From: Thermococcus sp. AM4
Lineage (GTDB): Archaea; Methanobacteriota_B; Thermococci; Thermococcales; Thermococcaceae
DNA: 64,000 nucleotides
Direction of reading: 5' to 3'
NCBI RefSeq assembly: GCF_000151205.2
Contig: NC_016051.1
Location: 186,001-250,000, forward strand
Shown: piece by piece, positions 10,281-20,450 of the stretch
Layout: each line of letters opens with the position of its first letter
Numbering within the stretch: position 1 is the stretch's first letter
Notes under the pieces: model-generated
What the model was told of the DNA's origin: nothing
The model's database searches: none
The model's input: only the letters and a program-made list of their open reading frames with translations
Program-made: the position numbers and the translations under genes

Positions 10281-10893
10281 TCCCCATCGCCGCTTTCAGT
10301 TTTTCCTCCAGGCTCTTGTTCAGTTTTGCCCTCGTGAGGTCTTCAAGGGTTCTTTCAAGGGCGTATCTGGCCTGATCCTGCTTCACCCTGACGTTCACGA
10401 CGCCCTTCGGGTATTCAAGCGTCATCAGCTCACCGTACAGCTTTTCCATAAACTCGTACACACCCTCTGCCCTCTCTATCTCGCCCCTCAGGAGCAGGTG
10501 GAGGAAGTGCCTCCTCAGCTCGCCTATGAAGTCTCCGAGACCCAGTAGGTAGTCGGCCTCCGGAACTCCTAAGTCCCACGGGGAAGGCAGTTCTTCCTCC
10601 GTCAGGTACGCCAGCAAAAGGCTTGCCTCCACAAACTCCTGATGGGCGCTCTGCACGTAGCCGGAGTAATAGAGCATCGGATAGGGGGATAACAGATCCC
10701 TCAGCTCGCCAACGAGGTTTCCGGCCAGTTTAAGCCTTTCCCGGGCTTTGTCAACATCTCCCCGGTGGAGGGCCTTGACCGCATCGCCGCTCAACCGGAC
10801 TATCTCGCGCGTTATCCTCAGGGCCTCCTCCCTTGCTCCATCAACCTCATCGAGCCTCTTCCTTATGCCCTCGATTATCTCCTCGATCCTCAT
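10273..10893 (-). CDS. Translin family protein
   Basis: A 206-aa all-helical protein with the translin pattern: REEALRITREIVRLSGDAVKALHRGD near the N terminus, the YVQSAHQEFVEASLLL helix, DYLLGLGDFIGELRR and the C-terminal RYALERTLEDLTRA. Translin and TRAX form ring-shaped nucleic-acid-binding complexes; TRAX-type members are RNases with acidic catalytic residues. Glu in the HQEFVEA segment fits that idea, but activity is not proven. GGTGGGAAC precedes the ATG. It heads the operon with endonuclease V and ribK. Confidence 0.9.
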   Translation of the reverse strand: MRIEEIIEGIRKRLDEVDGAREEALRITREIVRLSGDAVKALHRGDVDKARERLKLAGNLVGELRDLLSPYPMLYYSGYVQSAHQEFVEASLLLAYLTEEELPSPWDLGVPEADYLLGLGDFIGELRRHFLHLLLRGEIERAEGVYEFMEKLYGELMTLEYPKGVVNVRVKQDQARYALERTLEDLTRAKLNKSLEEKLKAAMGNG

Positions 10894-10920
10894 GTTCCCA
10901 CCGGTTCACATTCGAAAAAG

Positions 10921-10951
10921 AACTTATAAGGGCCCCGGCGTTGTTTATACT
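10921..10951. promoter_or_regulatory. Divergent promoter region between translin operon and gatD
   Basis: A self-complementary CTTATAAG at about 10921-10930 serves the minus-strand operon, about 30 nt before its start codon. A second TATA-like GTTTATACT at about 10943-10951 serves gatD on the plus strand. The two core promoters are only about 15 nt apart, so the two directions probably compete. Confidence 0.6.
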
Positions 10952-10980
10952 GTGTTGAGGGCAAGTGCGGGGGAAGGAAG

Positions 10981-12300
10981 ATGAGGAAGGTTGAGGAGTT
11001 CATGAAGAGACATGGACTTGAGGTAGGCGACCTCGTGAGGGTCGTCAAGAAGGAAGGGGACGAGAGAATTACCTTTGAGGGCCTCGTGATGCCACCCTAC
11101 GAGCTTTCGCCCGGCGAAACGCTGACTATAAAGCTCGACAACGGCTACAACGTCGGCGTTCTCATCGATGCGATTGAAAGCGTTGAAATCCTTGAGAAGG
11201 CCGCTGAGAAGCCGAAGATGGAGTTCAAGGAAGTTCTCCCGAGGAAGGAGGGCCTCCCGAACGTCAGGATTCTCGGAACCGGAGGAACAATAGCGAGCAG
11301 GATTGACTACAAAACCGGCGCCGTTCACCCTGCTTTCACCGCTGAAGAGCTCGCCAAGGCCGTTCCCGAGATATTCGAGATGGCCAACGTTACGCCCGAG
11401 CTCATAATGAACATTTTAAGCGAGGACATGAAGCCGGCCTACTGGGCGAAGATAGCCGAGGAGGTAGCCAAAGCCCTCAATGGCGGTGAGGACGGCGTTG
11501 TAATAGCGCACGGAACTGATACAATGGCCTACACCGCCTCGGCCCTGAGCTTCATGCTGAGGAACCTTACGAAGCCGGTCGTCCTCGTTGGCGCGCAGAG
11601 GAGCTCCGACAGGCCGAGCAGTGATTCGGCCATGAACCTCACCTGCGCGGTCAAGATGGCGACGAGCGACGTTGCCGAGGTCATGGTTGTGATGCACGGC
11701 GAGACGAGCGATACCTACTGTTTAGCCCACCGCGGAACGAAGGTCAGGAAGATGCACACCAGCAGGAGAGACGCCTTCAGGAGCATCAACGACGTCCCGA
11801 TAGCGAGGGTATGGCCCAAGGGCGAGATAGAGTTCCTCAGGAACGATTACAGAAAGAGAAGCGAGGGAGAAGTCATAGCCGACACCAGGATGGAGGAGAA
11901 GGTTGCAATCCTGAAAATCTACCCAGGAATCAGCGGAGAGCTCCTTGACTTCCTCGTTGATAAGGGCTACAGGGGTGTTGTGATAGAGGGAACGGGTCTC
12001 GGTCACGTTCCGCAGGAGTTTATCCCCCACGTCCAGCGCGCGGTCGAGGAGGGCGTGGCAGTTTGCGTCACGAGCCAGTGCCTCTACGGCAGGGTGAACC
12101 TCAACGTCTACTCCAACGGCAGGAAGCTCCTTAAAGCTGGAGCGATACCCTGTGAGGACATGCTCCCGGAGACGGCCTACGTCAAGCTCATGTGGGTCCT
12201 CGGCCACACCGATGACCTGATCGAGGTAAGAAAGATGCTCCTCACGAACTACGCCGGTGAGATTACGCCCTACACGAGGTACGACACGTTCCTGAGGTGA
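10981..12300 (+). CDS. gatD: Glutamyl-tRNA(Gln) amidotransferase subunit D
   Basis: Archaeal GatDE converts Glu-tRNA(Gln) to Gln-tRNA(Gln); GatD is the asparaginase-like glutaminase that releases ammonia. The 439-aa protein has an N-terminal barrel (residues about 1-80), then the L-asparaginase type I signatures LGTGGTIASRIDY with the nucleophilic Thr and AHGTDTMAYTASAL with the Thr-Asp pair, and VLVGAQRSSDRPSSD. ATG follows GGGGGAAGGAAG. Its partner gatE is 650 nt downstream, separated by a toxin-antitoxin pair. Confidence 0.97.
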   Translation: MRKVEEFMKRHGLEVGDLVRVVKKEGDERITFEGLVMPPYELSPGETLTIKLDNGYNVGVLIDAIESVEILEKAAEKPKMEFKEVLPRKEGLPNVRILGTGGTIASRIDYKTGAVHPAFTAEELAKAVPEIFEMANVTPELIMNILSEDMKPAYWAKIAEEVAKALNGGEDGVVIAHGTDTMAYTASALSFMLRNLTKPVVLVGAQRSSDRPSSDSAMNLTCAVKMATSDVAEVMVVMHGETSDTYCLAHRGTKVRKMHTSRRDAFRSINDVPIARVWPKGEIEFLRNDYRKRSEGEVIADTRMEEKVAILKIYPGISGELLDFLVDKGYRGVVIEGTGLGHVPQEFIPHVQRAVEEGVAVCVTSQCLYGRVNLNVYSNGRKLLKAGAIPCEDMLPETAYVKLMWVLGHTDDLIEVRKMLLTNYAGEITPYTRYDTFLR

Positions 12301-12305
12301 TTGGG

Positions 12306-12518
12306 ATGGGAATCCGGGCCGTTTACAAGAACGGCGTTTTCAAGCCCCTCGATAACGTCAACCTGCCCGAGGGGACCGAGGTTGAGGTGGTTATAGCAAA
12401 CCCCCTGGAGATTGTGAGAAAGTACGCGGGGGCACTCAGGGAGCTTAAGGACACTCAGGACGTTGATTGGGAGGAGGCGTACCATGAGTATGTTCTCAAG
12501 AGAGCCAGTAATGGTTGA
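12306..12518 (+). CDS. Putative antitoxin, DUF104 (AF2212-like) family
   Basis: 70 aa. It starts GIRAVYKNGVFKPLDNVNLPEGTEVEVVI, the compact beta domain of DUF104 proteins, followed by a helical tail ([26 protein letters not shown]) that would bind the toxin. Such proteins are paired with PIN-domain toxins in archaea. ATG 12306 has GGTGA, part of the gatD stop region, 5 nt upstream. It starts 5 nt after gatD and its last 35 nt overlap the toxin gene. Confidence 0.88.
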   Translation: MGIRAVYKNGVFKPLDNVNLPEGTEVEVVIANPLEIVRKYAGALRELKDTQDVDWEEAYHEYVLKRASNG

Positions 12519-12957
12519 TTCAAACGTCTGGATAGACTATCTGCTTGGCGAAGAGCGTGGAGTTGAGCTAATGGAACGTTTGGTTAGCGAGTATAGCCTT
12601 GCAATAACCCCCACAATATACGGTGAGGTCGTCTTTCAGCTACTCGCGAGGAACTACACGAAGCTCAAGGGAAGCTACAAGTTCTACTCGCTCAGAAAAG
12701 AGCTTTCCAAAAACCCCGACCTCTACAAGCCAGTGGATACCTTTGATGAACTCCTAACCTCGCTCTTGGCCTCGAATGCTTTGGTTTTCCTCGATGAAAC
12801 CTGGGAAGTAGTGCGCCTCTCCCGCGAAATACGGAAAAAGTTTGGTCTGCTCCCGAACGATTCCCTGATCGCGTCCGCCTGTGAATACTACGGGATAGGT
12901 AAGATTGCAACCTTTGATGATGACTTTTTGAGAACCAATCTGGAGGTGTTGAGATGA
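12484..12957 (+). CDS. vapC: PIN-domain toxin (VapC family)
   Basis: 157-aa PIN-type ribonuclease. The acidic residues of the active site are visible: Asp in [10 protein letters not shown], Glu in [11 protein letters not shown], Asp in [15 protein letters not shown] and Asp in ATFDDDF. The start ATG 12484 has GGAGG 6 nt upstream, inside the antitoxin gene. Its stop overlaps the gatE start (ATGA), so the toxin sits translationally coupled between two essential amidotransferase genes. Confidence 0.92.
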   Translation: MSMFSREPVMVDSNVWIDYLLGEERGVELMERLVSEYSLAITPTIYGEVVFQLLARNYTKLKGSYKFYSLRKELSKNPDLYKPVDTFDELLTSLLASNALVFLDETWEVVRLSREIRKKFGLLPNDSLIASACEYYGIGKIATFDDDFLRTNLEVLR

Positions 12958-14840
12958 CCGAGAAGTTCGATTACAGGGAGCTCGGCCTTAAGGTCGGCCT
13001 TGAGATTCACAGGCAACTCGATACCAAAAAGCTGTTCTCGCCCGTTCCGAGTGAGCTGACCGAGAAGGTTGACTTCACCTTTGAAAGACACCTCAGGCCC
13101 ACGATGAGCGAGCTCGGCGAAATTGACCCCGCGGCACTTGAGGAGTTCAAGAAGGGAAGGAAGTACATCTACGAGGGCAACTACGAGCTGAGCGACCTCG
13201 TTTACATGGACGAGGAACCGCCGAGGGGACCTGACAAGGAGGCTTTGGAGGTTACCCTCCAGATTGCCTACCTGCTGAACGCTAAGCCCGTTGACGAGGT
13301 TCACTTCATGCGTAAAATCGTCATTGACGGCTCGAACGTCTCCGGCTTCCAGAGGACGGCGATAATAGCGCTCGACGGAAAGGTTGATACTCCGTGGGGA
13401 AGCGTTGGAATCCCGACCATATGCCTTGAGGAAGACGCCTGCAGAATCGTCGAGAGGAAGGAGAAGGAGGTAATCTACCGCCTCGACCGCCTCGGCATTC
13501 CGCTCGTCGAGATAAGCACGACCCCCGACATACACCACCCGGAGCAGGCCAAGGTGGTCGCGAAGTACATCGGAGATGCCCTCAGGGCGACGAGAAAGGT
13601 CAAGCGCGGCTTAGGGACGATAAGGCAGGACCTGAACGTCTCGATTAAAGGCGGCGCCCGCGTCGAGATTAAGGGAGTGCAGGAGCTCGACATGATTCCG
13701 CTTATCATCGAGAGGGAAGTTGAGAGGCAGCTCAACCTGCTCAAGATAAGGGACGAGCTCCGCGCGAGGGGCGTTAAGCCCGAGGACATCAGGGAGGAGT
13801 TCTACGACGTTACCGACGTCTTTGAGAACACCGAGTCCAAGATAATCGCCCGGACGATAAAGAAGGGCGGTAAGGTTTTGGCAGTCAAACTGCCGAAGTT
13901 CAGGGGTTTAATCGGCAGGGAAATCCAGCCCGGCAGGAGGCTCGGCACTGAGATGGCCGACAGGGCTAAGAAGTACGTGAAGGGCATCTTCCATATCGAT
14001 GAATTGCCGAATTATGGAATTACAGAAAAAGAGGTTAATGCAGTTATTGAAAAACTCGGCCTCGGAGAGCTCGACGCATTCGTTCTGGTCGCGGCGGACG
14101 AGGAGACTGCAAAGAAGGCCCTCCGCGAGGTGATTAAGCGCGCGAGGGAAGCCATTGAGGGCGTTCCAGAGGAGACGAGGAGGGCTCTACCGGACGGAAA
14201 CACCCAGTACATGCGCCCGCTCCCCGGAAAGGCCAGAATGTACCCTGAAACGGACATACCCTCGATTTTCATTCCGCCGGAGGAGAAGAAGAGGATTAAG
14301 GCGAACCTGCCCGAGCTCCCGCAGGAGAGGATTGAGCGCTACGTGAAGGAGTACAAGATTGACAAAAGTCTTGCCGAGACCCTCGTAAACGACGAGCGCG
14401 ACGAGCTCTTCGAGGAGCTCGTGAAGAAGGGAGTTAAGCCGTCTTTAGCGGCTTCAATCCTCGTGGTCGTCCTCAAGGGCCTCAAGAAGGAGGTTCCGAT
14501 TGAGAACATCACGGACGAGCACATCAGAGAAGCATTTGAGCTCTACCTCGACGGTAAGATTGCCAAGGAGGCCTTTGAGGAGATATTCAAGGAGCTCGCG
14601 AGGAACCCGGAGAAGACCGCCGAGCAGGTGGCAGAGGAGAAGGGCCTGACGCTCCTCAGCGAGGAAGAGGTTGAGAAAATCATCGACGAGGTAATTCAGG
14701 CAAACATAGACGTCATCAAGGCCAAGGGAATGGGCGCGATGGGCATGATAATGGGAAGGGCAATGGCGAAGCTCCGCGGAAGGGCCGACGGCAAGCTCGT
14801 GAGCTCGCTCGTTAGGAAGAAGATTCAAGAGCTGAGCTAA
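12954..14840 (+). CDS. gatE: Glutamyl-tRNA(Gln) amidotransferase subunit E
   Basis: 628-aa GatE activates the gamma-carboxyl of Glu-tRNA(Gln) with ATP and uses ammonia channelled from GatD. Visible parts: the GatB/E core with [19 protein letters not shown] and [16 protein letters not shown], an inserted AspRS-like GAD domain in the middle, and a C-terminal YqeY-type tail ([17 protein letters not shown]). The metal/ATP site [14 protein letters not shown] is intact. The ATG overlaps the toxin's stop by 4 nt. Confidence 0.97.
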   Translation: MTEKFDYRELGLKVGLEIHRQLDTKKLFSPVPSELTEKVDFTFERHLRPTMSELGEIDPAALEEFKKGRKYIYEGNYELSDLVYMDEEPPRGPDKEALEVTLQIAYLLNAKPVDEVHFMRKIVIDGSNVSGFQRTAIIALDGKVDTPWGSVGIPTICLEEDACRIVERKEKEVIYRLDRLGIPLVEISTTPDIHHPEQAKVVAKYIGDALRATRKVKRGLGTIRQDLNVSIKGGARVEIKGVQELDMIPLIIEREVERQLNLLKIRDELRARGVKPEDIREEFYDVTDVFENTESKIIARTIKKGGKVLAVKLPKFRGLIGREIQPGRRLGTEMADRAKKYVKGIFHIDELPNYGITEKEVNAVIEKLGLGELDAFVLVAADEETAKKALREVIKRAREAIEGVPEETRRALPDGNTQYMRPLPGKARMYPETDIPSIFIPPEEKKRIKANLPELPQERIERYVKEYKIDKSLAETLVNDERDELFEELVKKGVKPSLAASILVVVLKGLKKEVPIENITDEHIREAFELYLDGKIAKEAFEEIFKELARNPEKTAEQVAEEKGLTLLSEEEVEKIIDEVIQANIDVIKAKGMGAMGMIMGRAMAKLRGRADGKLVSSLVRKKIQELS

Positions 14841-14870
14841 TCTTTTTATTCTTCTCTTCGAACTTCTTCC

Positions 14871-15374
14871 ATGAAGTACCGGTACCGAGTGCTCTATTAC
14901 ACCTATCCCTCGGAGCCTGAAGTTCTCTCGCGGCTGAAGGAAAAGCTCAAAAACTACACACTCCTCATTAACCCCGACAAGACTTCCCTCTATGATGCCC
15001 TTCTAATGACGGCCGCGACGAGCGGAGAAGTAATCATCGTGAAGTCTGGGGAGACGTTTCTCGTAGCACCGTTTCAGGAGGTTCCGCCCGGCTGGAGCTC
15101 GGGTGAGGAGTTTCTGGTTGGGAAGGAGAGGGGCCTTGAGAAGGTGGCGGAAGATATTGTCGGGAGAGACCAGAGAAGCACCGCCGTGAAAGGCTTTGTG
15201 ATAGCTGGCCTCGTTCTCATCGCCCTCTACGCTAGCTACCTCTATCACGTTCTGGATCTCGTCAACAACGTTTTCTTCCTCGTCGGTCTCATTCTAAGCC
15301 TCTTTGGTGGTCTGTTGCGGGGCTATCGGAAGAGAAGGGTCAGAGCATCGGCTCCTCATCACACCTCAGAGTGA
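14871..15374 (+). CDS. Hypothetical protein with two C-terminal membrane spans
   Basis: 167 aa. The soluble N-terminal part (MKYRYRVLYYTYPSEPE, LYDALLMTAATSGEVIIVKSGETFLVAPF) is followed by two membrane segments, GFVIAGLVLIALYASYLY and VFFLVGLILSLFGGLL, and a basic, probably cytoplasmic tail RGYRKRRVR. No signal peptide or catalytic motif is seen. A TTTTTATT element lies about 28 nt upstream, giving a short leader. Not recognised; likely a Thermococcales-specific membrane protein. Confidence 0.7.
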   Translation: MKYRYRVLYYTYPSEPEVLSRLKEKLKNYTLLINPDKTSLYDALLMTAATSGEVIIVKSGETFLVAPFQEVPPGWSSGEEFLVGKERGLEKVAEDIVGRDQRSTAVKGFVIAGLVLIALYASYLYHVLDLVNNVFFLVGLILSLFGGLLRGYRKRRVRASAPHHTSE

Positions 15375-15442
15375 GGGAAACTGCTCATCATCCCCCACAA
15401 CGTTGGAGTAGCCTTTTAAATGCCTTTGCCCGAGGTTGAGTG

Positions 15443-16507
15443 ATGCTGGTCGAGATCCTCCTCTCCCTCATCCTGCTCTGGGACGGCTACTTCTTCCTCC
15501 GATACCTGTTCAGTCTCAGAAAGGCCTACCCCACGCGGGAGTGGAGGCCGAGGGTCAGCGTTCTCATCCCAGCCTACAACGAGGAGGAGAACATCGAGGA
15601 TGCGGTTAAAGCTGCCCTCTCCCAGGAGTATCCAAGCTTCGAGGTAATCGTGGTGGACGACGGCAGCACAGATGGAACTTACGAGAGGGCCCTCTCGATC
15701 AATGATGAGCGGCTCAGGGTCATCAGGATTGACCACGGGGGAAAGACCAGGGCTCTGAACAGGGGGCTCCAGATTTCCGGGGGAGAGATTGTAGTCACGA
15801 CCGACGCTGATGGCATCCTCGAGAAAAACGCCCTTTCCCGGCTTGTTGAGAGGTTCTACTCCGATGACGTCGTCGCGGTTGGCGGCCAGGTGAGGGTTCG
15901 GGGAAAGACTTTCCTGGAGCTCGCCCAGGACATCGAGCACCTGAGAATAGCGACCTTCAGGAGGGCAAAGGAGCTTGATGACCTCAGCCTTGCCCCAGGA
16001 CCCATCTCGGCCTTTCGGAGAGAGGCCCTGCTTAGAATTGGGGGCTTCGTCGATGATCTCGTGGAGGACTACGCGACCACGCTGGCCCTGAAGAGAATTG
16101 GCCGGGTGGTCTACGCTCCAAAGGCGAGGGTGTGGGTTAAGATGCCCTCCAGTCTCGGGGCCCTGTGGAGGCAGCGGAAGAGGTGGTTCCTCGGCGATCT
16201 GCCGAAGCTCTCGTCAAAGCCCCTCAAAGAGAAACTCGTCTTCGTCATGAGCGATCTGGTGGCCCTCTCGGACGTTCTGTTTCCCCTGGCCGCGATCCTA
16301 ACGGGAAAGTTCCCCCTGCTGCTGTTCTTTCTGGTTCTTGAATGGGCCATGATGTACCTTATAGTCCGGGAGGAAGGGGGCACCATCTTGGAGGTTCTCC
16401 TCTTCCCAATTATCCTCTGGTTCTGGGCGGCCTTTTACCTCAGCCTGCACATCTACGGCCTGATCCGTTATACCTTCGGAAAGGAAACCAAGATTCGGTG
16501 GAATTGA
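15443..16507 (+). CDS. Family 2 glycosyltransferase, membrane-bound, processive type
   Basis: 354 aa. An N-terminal membrane segment is followed by the GT-A domain: VSVLIPAYNEEENIEDAV, the nucleotide-binding VIVVDDGSTDGT, the metal motif DAD (VTTDADG), the acceptor ED motif (LVEDYATTLALKRIG) and QRKRW, the QxxRW motif of processive beta-glycosyltransferases such as cellulose, chitin or hyaluronan synthases. Three or four C-terminal membrane spans follow. The sugar donor and product cannot be told from sequence. A TATA-like CTTTTAAATGC lies at about 15412-15422. Confidence 0.92.
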   Translation: MLVEILLSLILLWDGYFFLRYLFSLRKAYPTREWRPRVSVLIPAYNEEENIEDAVKAALSQEYPSFEVIVVDDGSTDGTYERALSINDERLRVIRIDHGGKTRALNRGLQISGGEIVVTTDADGILEKNALSRLVERFYSDDVVAVGGQVRVRGKTFLELAQDIEHLRIATFRRAKELDDLSLAPGPISAFRREALLRIGGFVDDLVEDYATTLALKRIGRVVYAPKARVWVKMPSSLGALWRQRKRWFLGDLPKLSSKPLKEKLVFVMSDLVALSDVLFPLAAILTGKFPLLLFFLVLEWAMMYLIVREEGGTILEVLLFPIILWFWAAFYLSLHIYGLIRYTFGKETKIRWN

Positions 16508-16582
16508 TCCGGGAAACGGTTAAAAACCCTTAGTTTGGGAAACTCTTTTTATGGGTTTACCGAAGTGTCCATGGTGAGTACG

Positions 16583-17256
16583 ATGAAAACAAAGACGTGC
16601 GAAGTCGAACTTCCCTACGGCTGGGACGTGGTCGTTGGTGTAATCAGCAAACCCGAGAAAACGCTTCCCTTCTTCCCCTACTTCGAGAGCCTTGAGGGGG
16701 ACACCGTCAGGTTCAAGGTCTCCCGCTTCATGGCGAAAATAGGTTATGAATTCAAGCTCAGCGTGGCCGTTCAGGAGAACCGCGCGGTCTACACCTTCAC
16801 CGGAGACAGGGGTATACTGACGGTAGTCTTCGAGATGAAGGGGAAGCGCTTGAGGGTCACCGCCAGCTGGTCCGGGTTTGCAGAGCTCATTATGGGGAAA
16901 CCCCTCCAGAGGTTTGTGGAGGGAATTGCAAACGCCGTGAAGGAGTTCTGCTCCGCGGAGACGTGTCCGCTTGCCCCCACGGGAGGCGAGGGTTATCTGG
17001 ATTTTAGAACCGTGTGCTCCCTCTTCAAGAAGACAGCCATGGAAATGGGCGGCGACTTTGAGGTGGAGTGCACCTCGGAAGACGGCACGGTTCTCAGGGG
17101 CAAGGTTCGCGATGGAAACCTCGTTGAGGTCGAGGTAATTGAACCCTCCGGCAGGAAGACGACGATCCAGGCGGAGATACCGGTTCTTGAAGTCGATGCC
17201 GATATGTTCAGGGATCTTCCCCTCGATAAGAGGTTCAAGATAAGGGTGAAAAAGGA

Positions 17257-17260
<4 letters not shown>
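16583..17260 (+). CDS. SRPBCC/START-like hypothetical protein, 225 aa
   Basis: Starts at ATG 16583 with GGTGA 5 nt upstream and TTTTTATGG about 30 nt upstream. The N-terminal part (VELPYGWDVVVGVISKPEK, FFPYFESLEGDTVRFKVSRF, YTFTGDRGILTVVFEMKG) has the alternating strand pattern of polyketide-cyclase/START-like lipid-binding folds, ending in a helix with FVEGIANAVKEFC. A second small domain follows after a CPLAPTGGEG linker. Ligand and role unknown. The end overlaps the convergent HIT gene by 4 nt. Confidence 0.65.
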
Positions 17261-17754
<494 letters not shown>

Positions 17755-17787
17755 CCTCTCACCTCCGGTGGGAAATAAATGGAGGGG

Positions 17788-20166
17788 TTAAAAAGTTTCC
17801 TGGGATCCGCGAACCCTGCGGAGGATAGGTGCTATTGCGAGGAAAAGGAACGCCGCCGGCCCGCAGATCCCGTGGGTGCTTTTCCTCCGGGTCTTGGCCT
17901 GATAGAGCAGCGTTCCGTTTTTGAAAGAGACTGGGGTAAACCTTACCATAACCTTCGTGCCGTTTGCGGGAACGATCTTGAGCTGCGGTTTGAATTCACG
18001 CTCTATCACTCCCGCGATCTTTGTTGTGGTGACGTTGCCAAGTTTGCGGTAGTAGGCATCCCGGTAGAACTCCTCCGGTGGGATTTCGCTTAGGCTCGTC
18101 TTGGACCCCCGTAGGTTGCCGCTTTCGATGTCAACATGAATCGTGTCTTCGGACACTTCTACCCACTTGCATTCCGGCAGGGCTGGCAGTTTCTTCCCGG
18201 GTTTAACCTCCACGATCCCATCCCTGCCGTAGGCAACAACCGTTGAGTCCGTGACATTTAGGATTCCCAGGAGGGGCAGCTCAACCATTGCTTCGTTTAT
18301 ACTCCCTTTCTCGTGGATCAGGATAATCTTCGTCTGATTTATGCCCAGAACCGGGTTGTAACCCCTCGCCAGAATTGCCAGCGATCTCCGAGCCATCGCG
18401 ATGGAGACGTTCCCGCCCCATCCCAGTGTTGTGGTCCTGTACGTGCCGTCCTTTTCAACCGTCACGAGACAGAGCATTCCCCCGCTTTCCACGAGGACAT
18501 CTAGAGTCCCGTTGAACCTGAAGGCCCCCAAGACAGCACCCCCGGAGATGGAGTACCTCCTGGCAGTGCCTGGTTTCTTCTCTCCCACTGCTATAACGTA
18601 CCCGCTGCCCCAGAGCACCGTCTGGTTGCCCCCTATGATTCCTCCCGCTATGGGACCCTTGAGAAGAGCCTCAAGGGGCATCACGAGTTCCTTGAAATTG
18701 CTGGGGGATTCTATGTAATACGGCCAGTAAAAGGAGTGGAATTTCACGAGGAGTCCATCTCTCGTGCCGCTTAGAAAGCTCCCCCCTACGGGGTACGGGC
18801 CGGAGGTTTCCCCTCCCTGAGGCGAGTAGGATTTTCCTTCCGTCAAAACCTCAAGGGTTTCGCTCCCGTTGCGCGACAGCAGAACGTAGACGTCACCCCC
18901 GTAGTGAGCGATCCCCTCAACGACGCGCCCTTCGGGTATTTTGAAGACGTTCTCAACGGTGCCGTTGGAGGAATAATGAACCACATAACCCCAGGGCCAG
19001 GAGTTGGTCTTCAGGTACGCCCAGTAGCCATTGTTGTGGACAACCCCTTCCAGGATAAGCTCCTTCATGAACGTTCTGGCCCATTTCAGCTTCATATCCC
19101 TGGAGAGCAGGTAGACGTTTATCCCGTCCCGGGAGGCCGAGGCGATTGCGAGGTAGTCTCCGTATCTGCCCAGCTTCCCGGGGTTTTTCACATCGAGGGA
19201 GATTCCCCTCAGGAAGTCCCCTCTCTTCGAGAACTCCATGAGGTATGTCTTGTTATCGTTCCCCCGCAGGAGTATCGCGAGGTTTTCGCCGAGGAGCGTG
19301 AGGGACTCGGGGATTGGGTTTATGGAGCCTTTGCTCCCTGATCTGATGAGGTAATCCATGCTAAACTTTACCTGGGGTTTTCCTGTTGGAGTTCCTGTCA
19401 TTATCGGTCCGAAATCGTTGGGCTGGAAGGCAACGATTCCAAGGGCGGTGCCCTCATCTGAAAAGGCAGTGCCGATTAGATAAACGAAACCTTCCATTTC
19501 CACCCCGTAGAAACCTGCTATCCCGTCCATTTGAACGCTCCAGTTGACTTCTCCGCTGGGTGTAACGAAGACGAGTCTTGTGAAAATCCCCGGAACGCTC
19601 TCCAGAACGTATGCTCCAAAGGGCGTTGGGATCACGTCAAAGGTTGAGCCCACCCAGTGTGTTGCTAGAATGCCGTTCCCCTTTTCTAGCTCAACGGTCC
19701 ATTTCGTTCTCAGATCCGGTAGCAACTGGCTGAGGTACAGGCCGTCTCCAGCCCAGAGAACGTACAGAAAGTTACCAGATTTGGCCACGGTTATGCCATT
19801 AACGATTGCATCACTAACGGGTTTGACGGCACCAACAATTCCGCCGGTCTCGTTTATTTCGATTATCTTCCCATCAACCGTGAGCACGTAGAGGTTTCCT
19901 CCCAGAACGACCGCGTCCTCTGCAATGAAGTTGTCATAAGCAAGGGCCTTTCGGAGTATTCCATCTTCGGAGATCAGCAAAAGGAGCGTTCCCTGGCCGG
20001 ATGTGAGAACCGCGAGATCGTCCCCTAGTTCGCCTACCCACACCACCTGGCCCTCGTATTTGCCCGGGTTTTGAAGTGGGGGCAGGTGTCCGGCATTAAC
20101 ACTGGGAATGAGTGTTCCAAATACGATCAGGATCCACGCAATGGCAGTCACTCCACGTCTCCCCAT
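17788..20166 (-). CDS. Large secreted protein with CGP-CTERM anchor
   Basis: 792 aa. Signal peptide at residues about 1-24 (VTAIAWILIVFGTLIP), then a long series of beta strands with propeller-like repeats (GNLYVLTVDGKIIEINETGG, GNFLYVLWAGDG, GGDVYVLLSRNGSE), many potential N-glycosylation sites (NGTV, NKT, NVT), and a C-terminal THGICGPA, hydrophobic span and RRVR: the CGP-CTERM signal. Start ATG 20166 follows GGTGG by 5 nt; the frame continues upstream but through the tRNA-Val gene, so that part is not coding. A TATA-like GCTTTTTAAG is near 20200. Confidence 0.87.
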   Translation of the reverse strand: MGRRGVTAIAWILIVFGTLIPSVNAGHLPPLQNPGKYEGQVVWVGELGDDLAVLTSGQGTLLLLISEDGILRKALAYDNFIAEDAVVLGGNLYVLTVDGKIIEINETGGIVGAVKPVSDAIVNGITVAKSGNFLYVLWAGDGLYLSQLLPDLRTKWTVELEKGNGILATHWVGSTFDVIPTPFGAYVLESVPGIFTRLVFVTPSGEVNWSVQMDGIAGFYGVEMEGFVYLIGTAFSDEGTALGIVAFQPNDFGPIMTGTPTGKPQVKFSMDYLIRSGSKGSINPIPESLTLLGENLAILLRGNDNKTYLMEFSKRGDFLRGISLDVKNPGKLGRYGDYLAIASASRDGINVYLLSRDMKLKWARTFMKELILEGVVHNNGYWAYLKTNSWPWGYVVHYSSNGTVENVFKIPEGRVVEGIAHYGGDVYVLLSRNGSETLEVLTEGKSYSPQGGETSGPYPVGGSFLSGTRDGLLVKFHSFYWPYYIESPSNFKELVMPLEALLKGPIAGGIIGGNQTVLWGSGYVIAVGEKKPGTARRYSISGGAVLGAFRFNGTLDVLVESGGMLCLVTVEKDGTYRTTTLGWGGNVSIAMARRSLAILARGYNPVLGINQTKIILIHEKGSINEAMVELPLLGILNVTDSTVVAYGRDGIVEVKPGKKLPALPECKWVEVSEDTIHVDIESGNLRGSKTSLSEIPPEEFYRDAYYRKLGNVTTTKIAGVIEREFKPQLKIVPANGTKVMVRFTPVSFKNGTLLYQAKTRRKSTHGICGPAAFLFLAIAPILRRVRGSQETF

Positions 20167-20287
20167 TATTTCCACCACAATTAGTACTCCCATGTTCTTA
20201 AAAAGCTTTTCACGACCAAACGTTCGGTTGCATTCTCGGGGATTGCGGAGAAGAGAAGACGTAACTACAACATGCTGCTCAACGAAC

Positions 20288-20365
20288 TGGTGGGCCCGCG
20301 GGGCTTCGAACCCCGGACCTCCGCCTCGTGAGGGCGGCGTCATAACCAGACTAGACCACGGGCCC
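20288..20365 (-). tRNA. tRNA-Val (anticodon CAC)
   Basis: The minus strand gives a 78-nt cloverleaf including encoded CCA. The acceptor GGGCCCG (5' end 20365) pairs with CGGGCCC, followed by A73 and CCA (20290-20288). The anticodon stem CCGCC/GGCGG closes the loop CTCACGA with anticodon CAC for GUG codons. The T-arm has GGTTCGAACC. No intron. The TATA element at 20391-20400 lies about 30 nt upstream. Confidence 0.97.
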
Positions 20366-20390
20366 GCCCGGTTATGGGAGGAAAGGCCGG

Positions 20391-20400
20391 GTTATAAATT
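20391..20400 (-). promoter_or_regulatory. TATA promoter of tRNA-Val
   Basis: Minus-strand AATTTATAAC about 30 nt before the mature tRNA 5' end. The trm5 gene diverges from here and has its own TTTTTAAAG at about 20418-20427. Confidence 0.7.
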
Positions 20401-20450
20401 TTTCGTCAGCTGGCCTCAACTTTTTAAAGGCCCCGGGCGATTTTCCTCCG

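Noticed and set aside
20167-20343. N-terminal extension of the 792-aa CGP-CTERM protein
   Set aside because: The extended frame runs through the tRNA-Val gene; the signal peptide and ribosome site fix the start at 20166.
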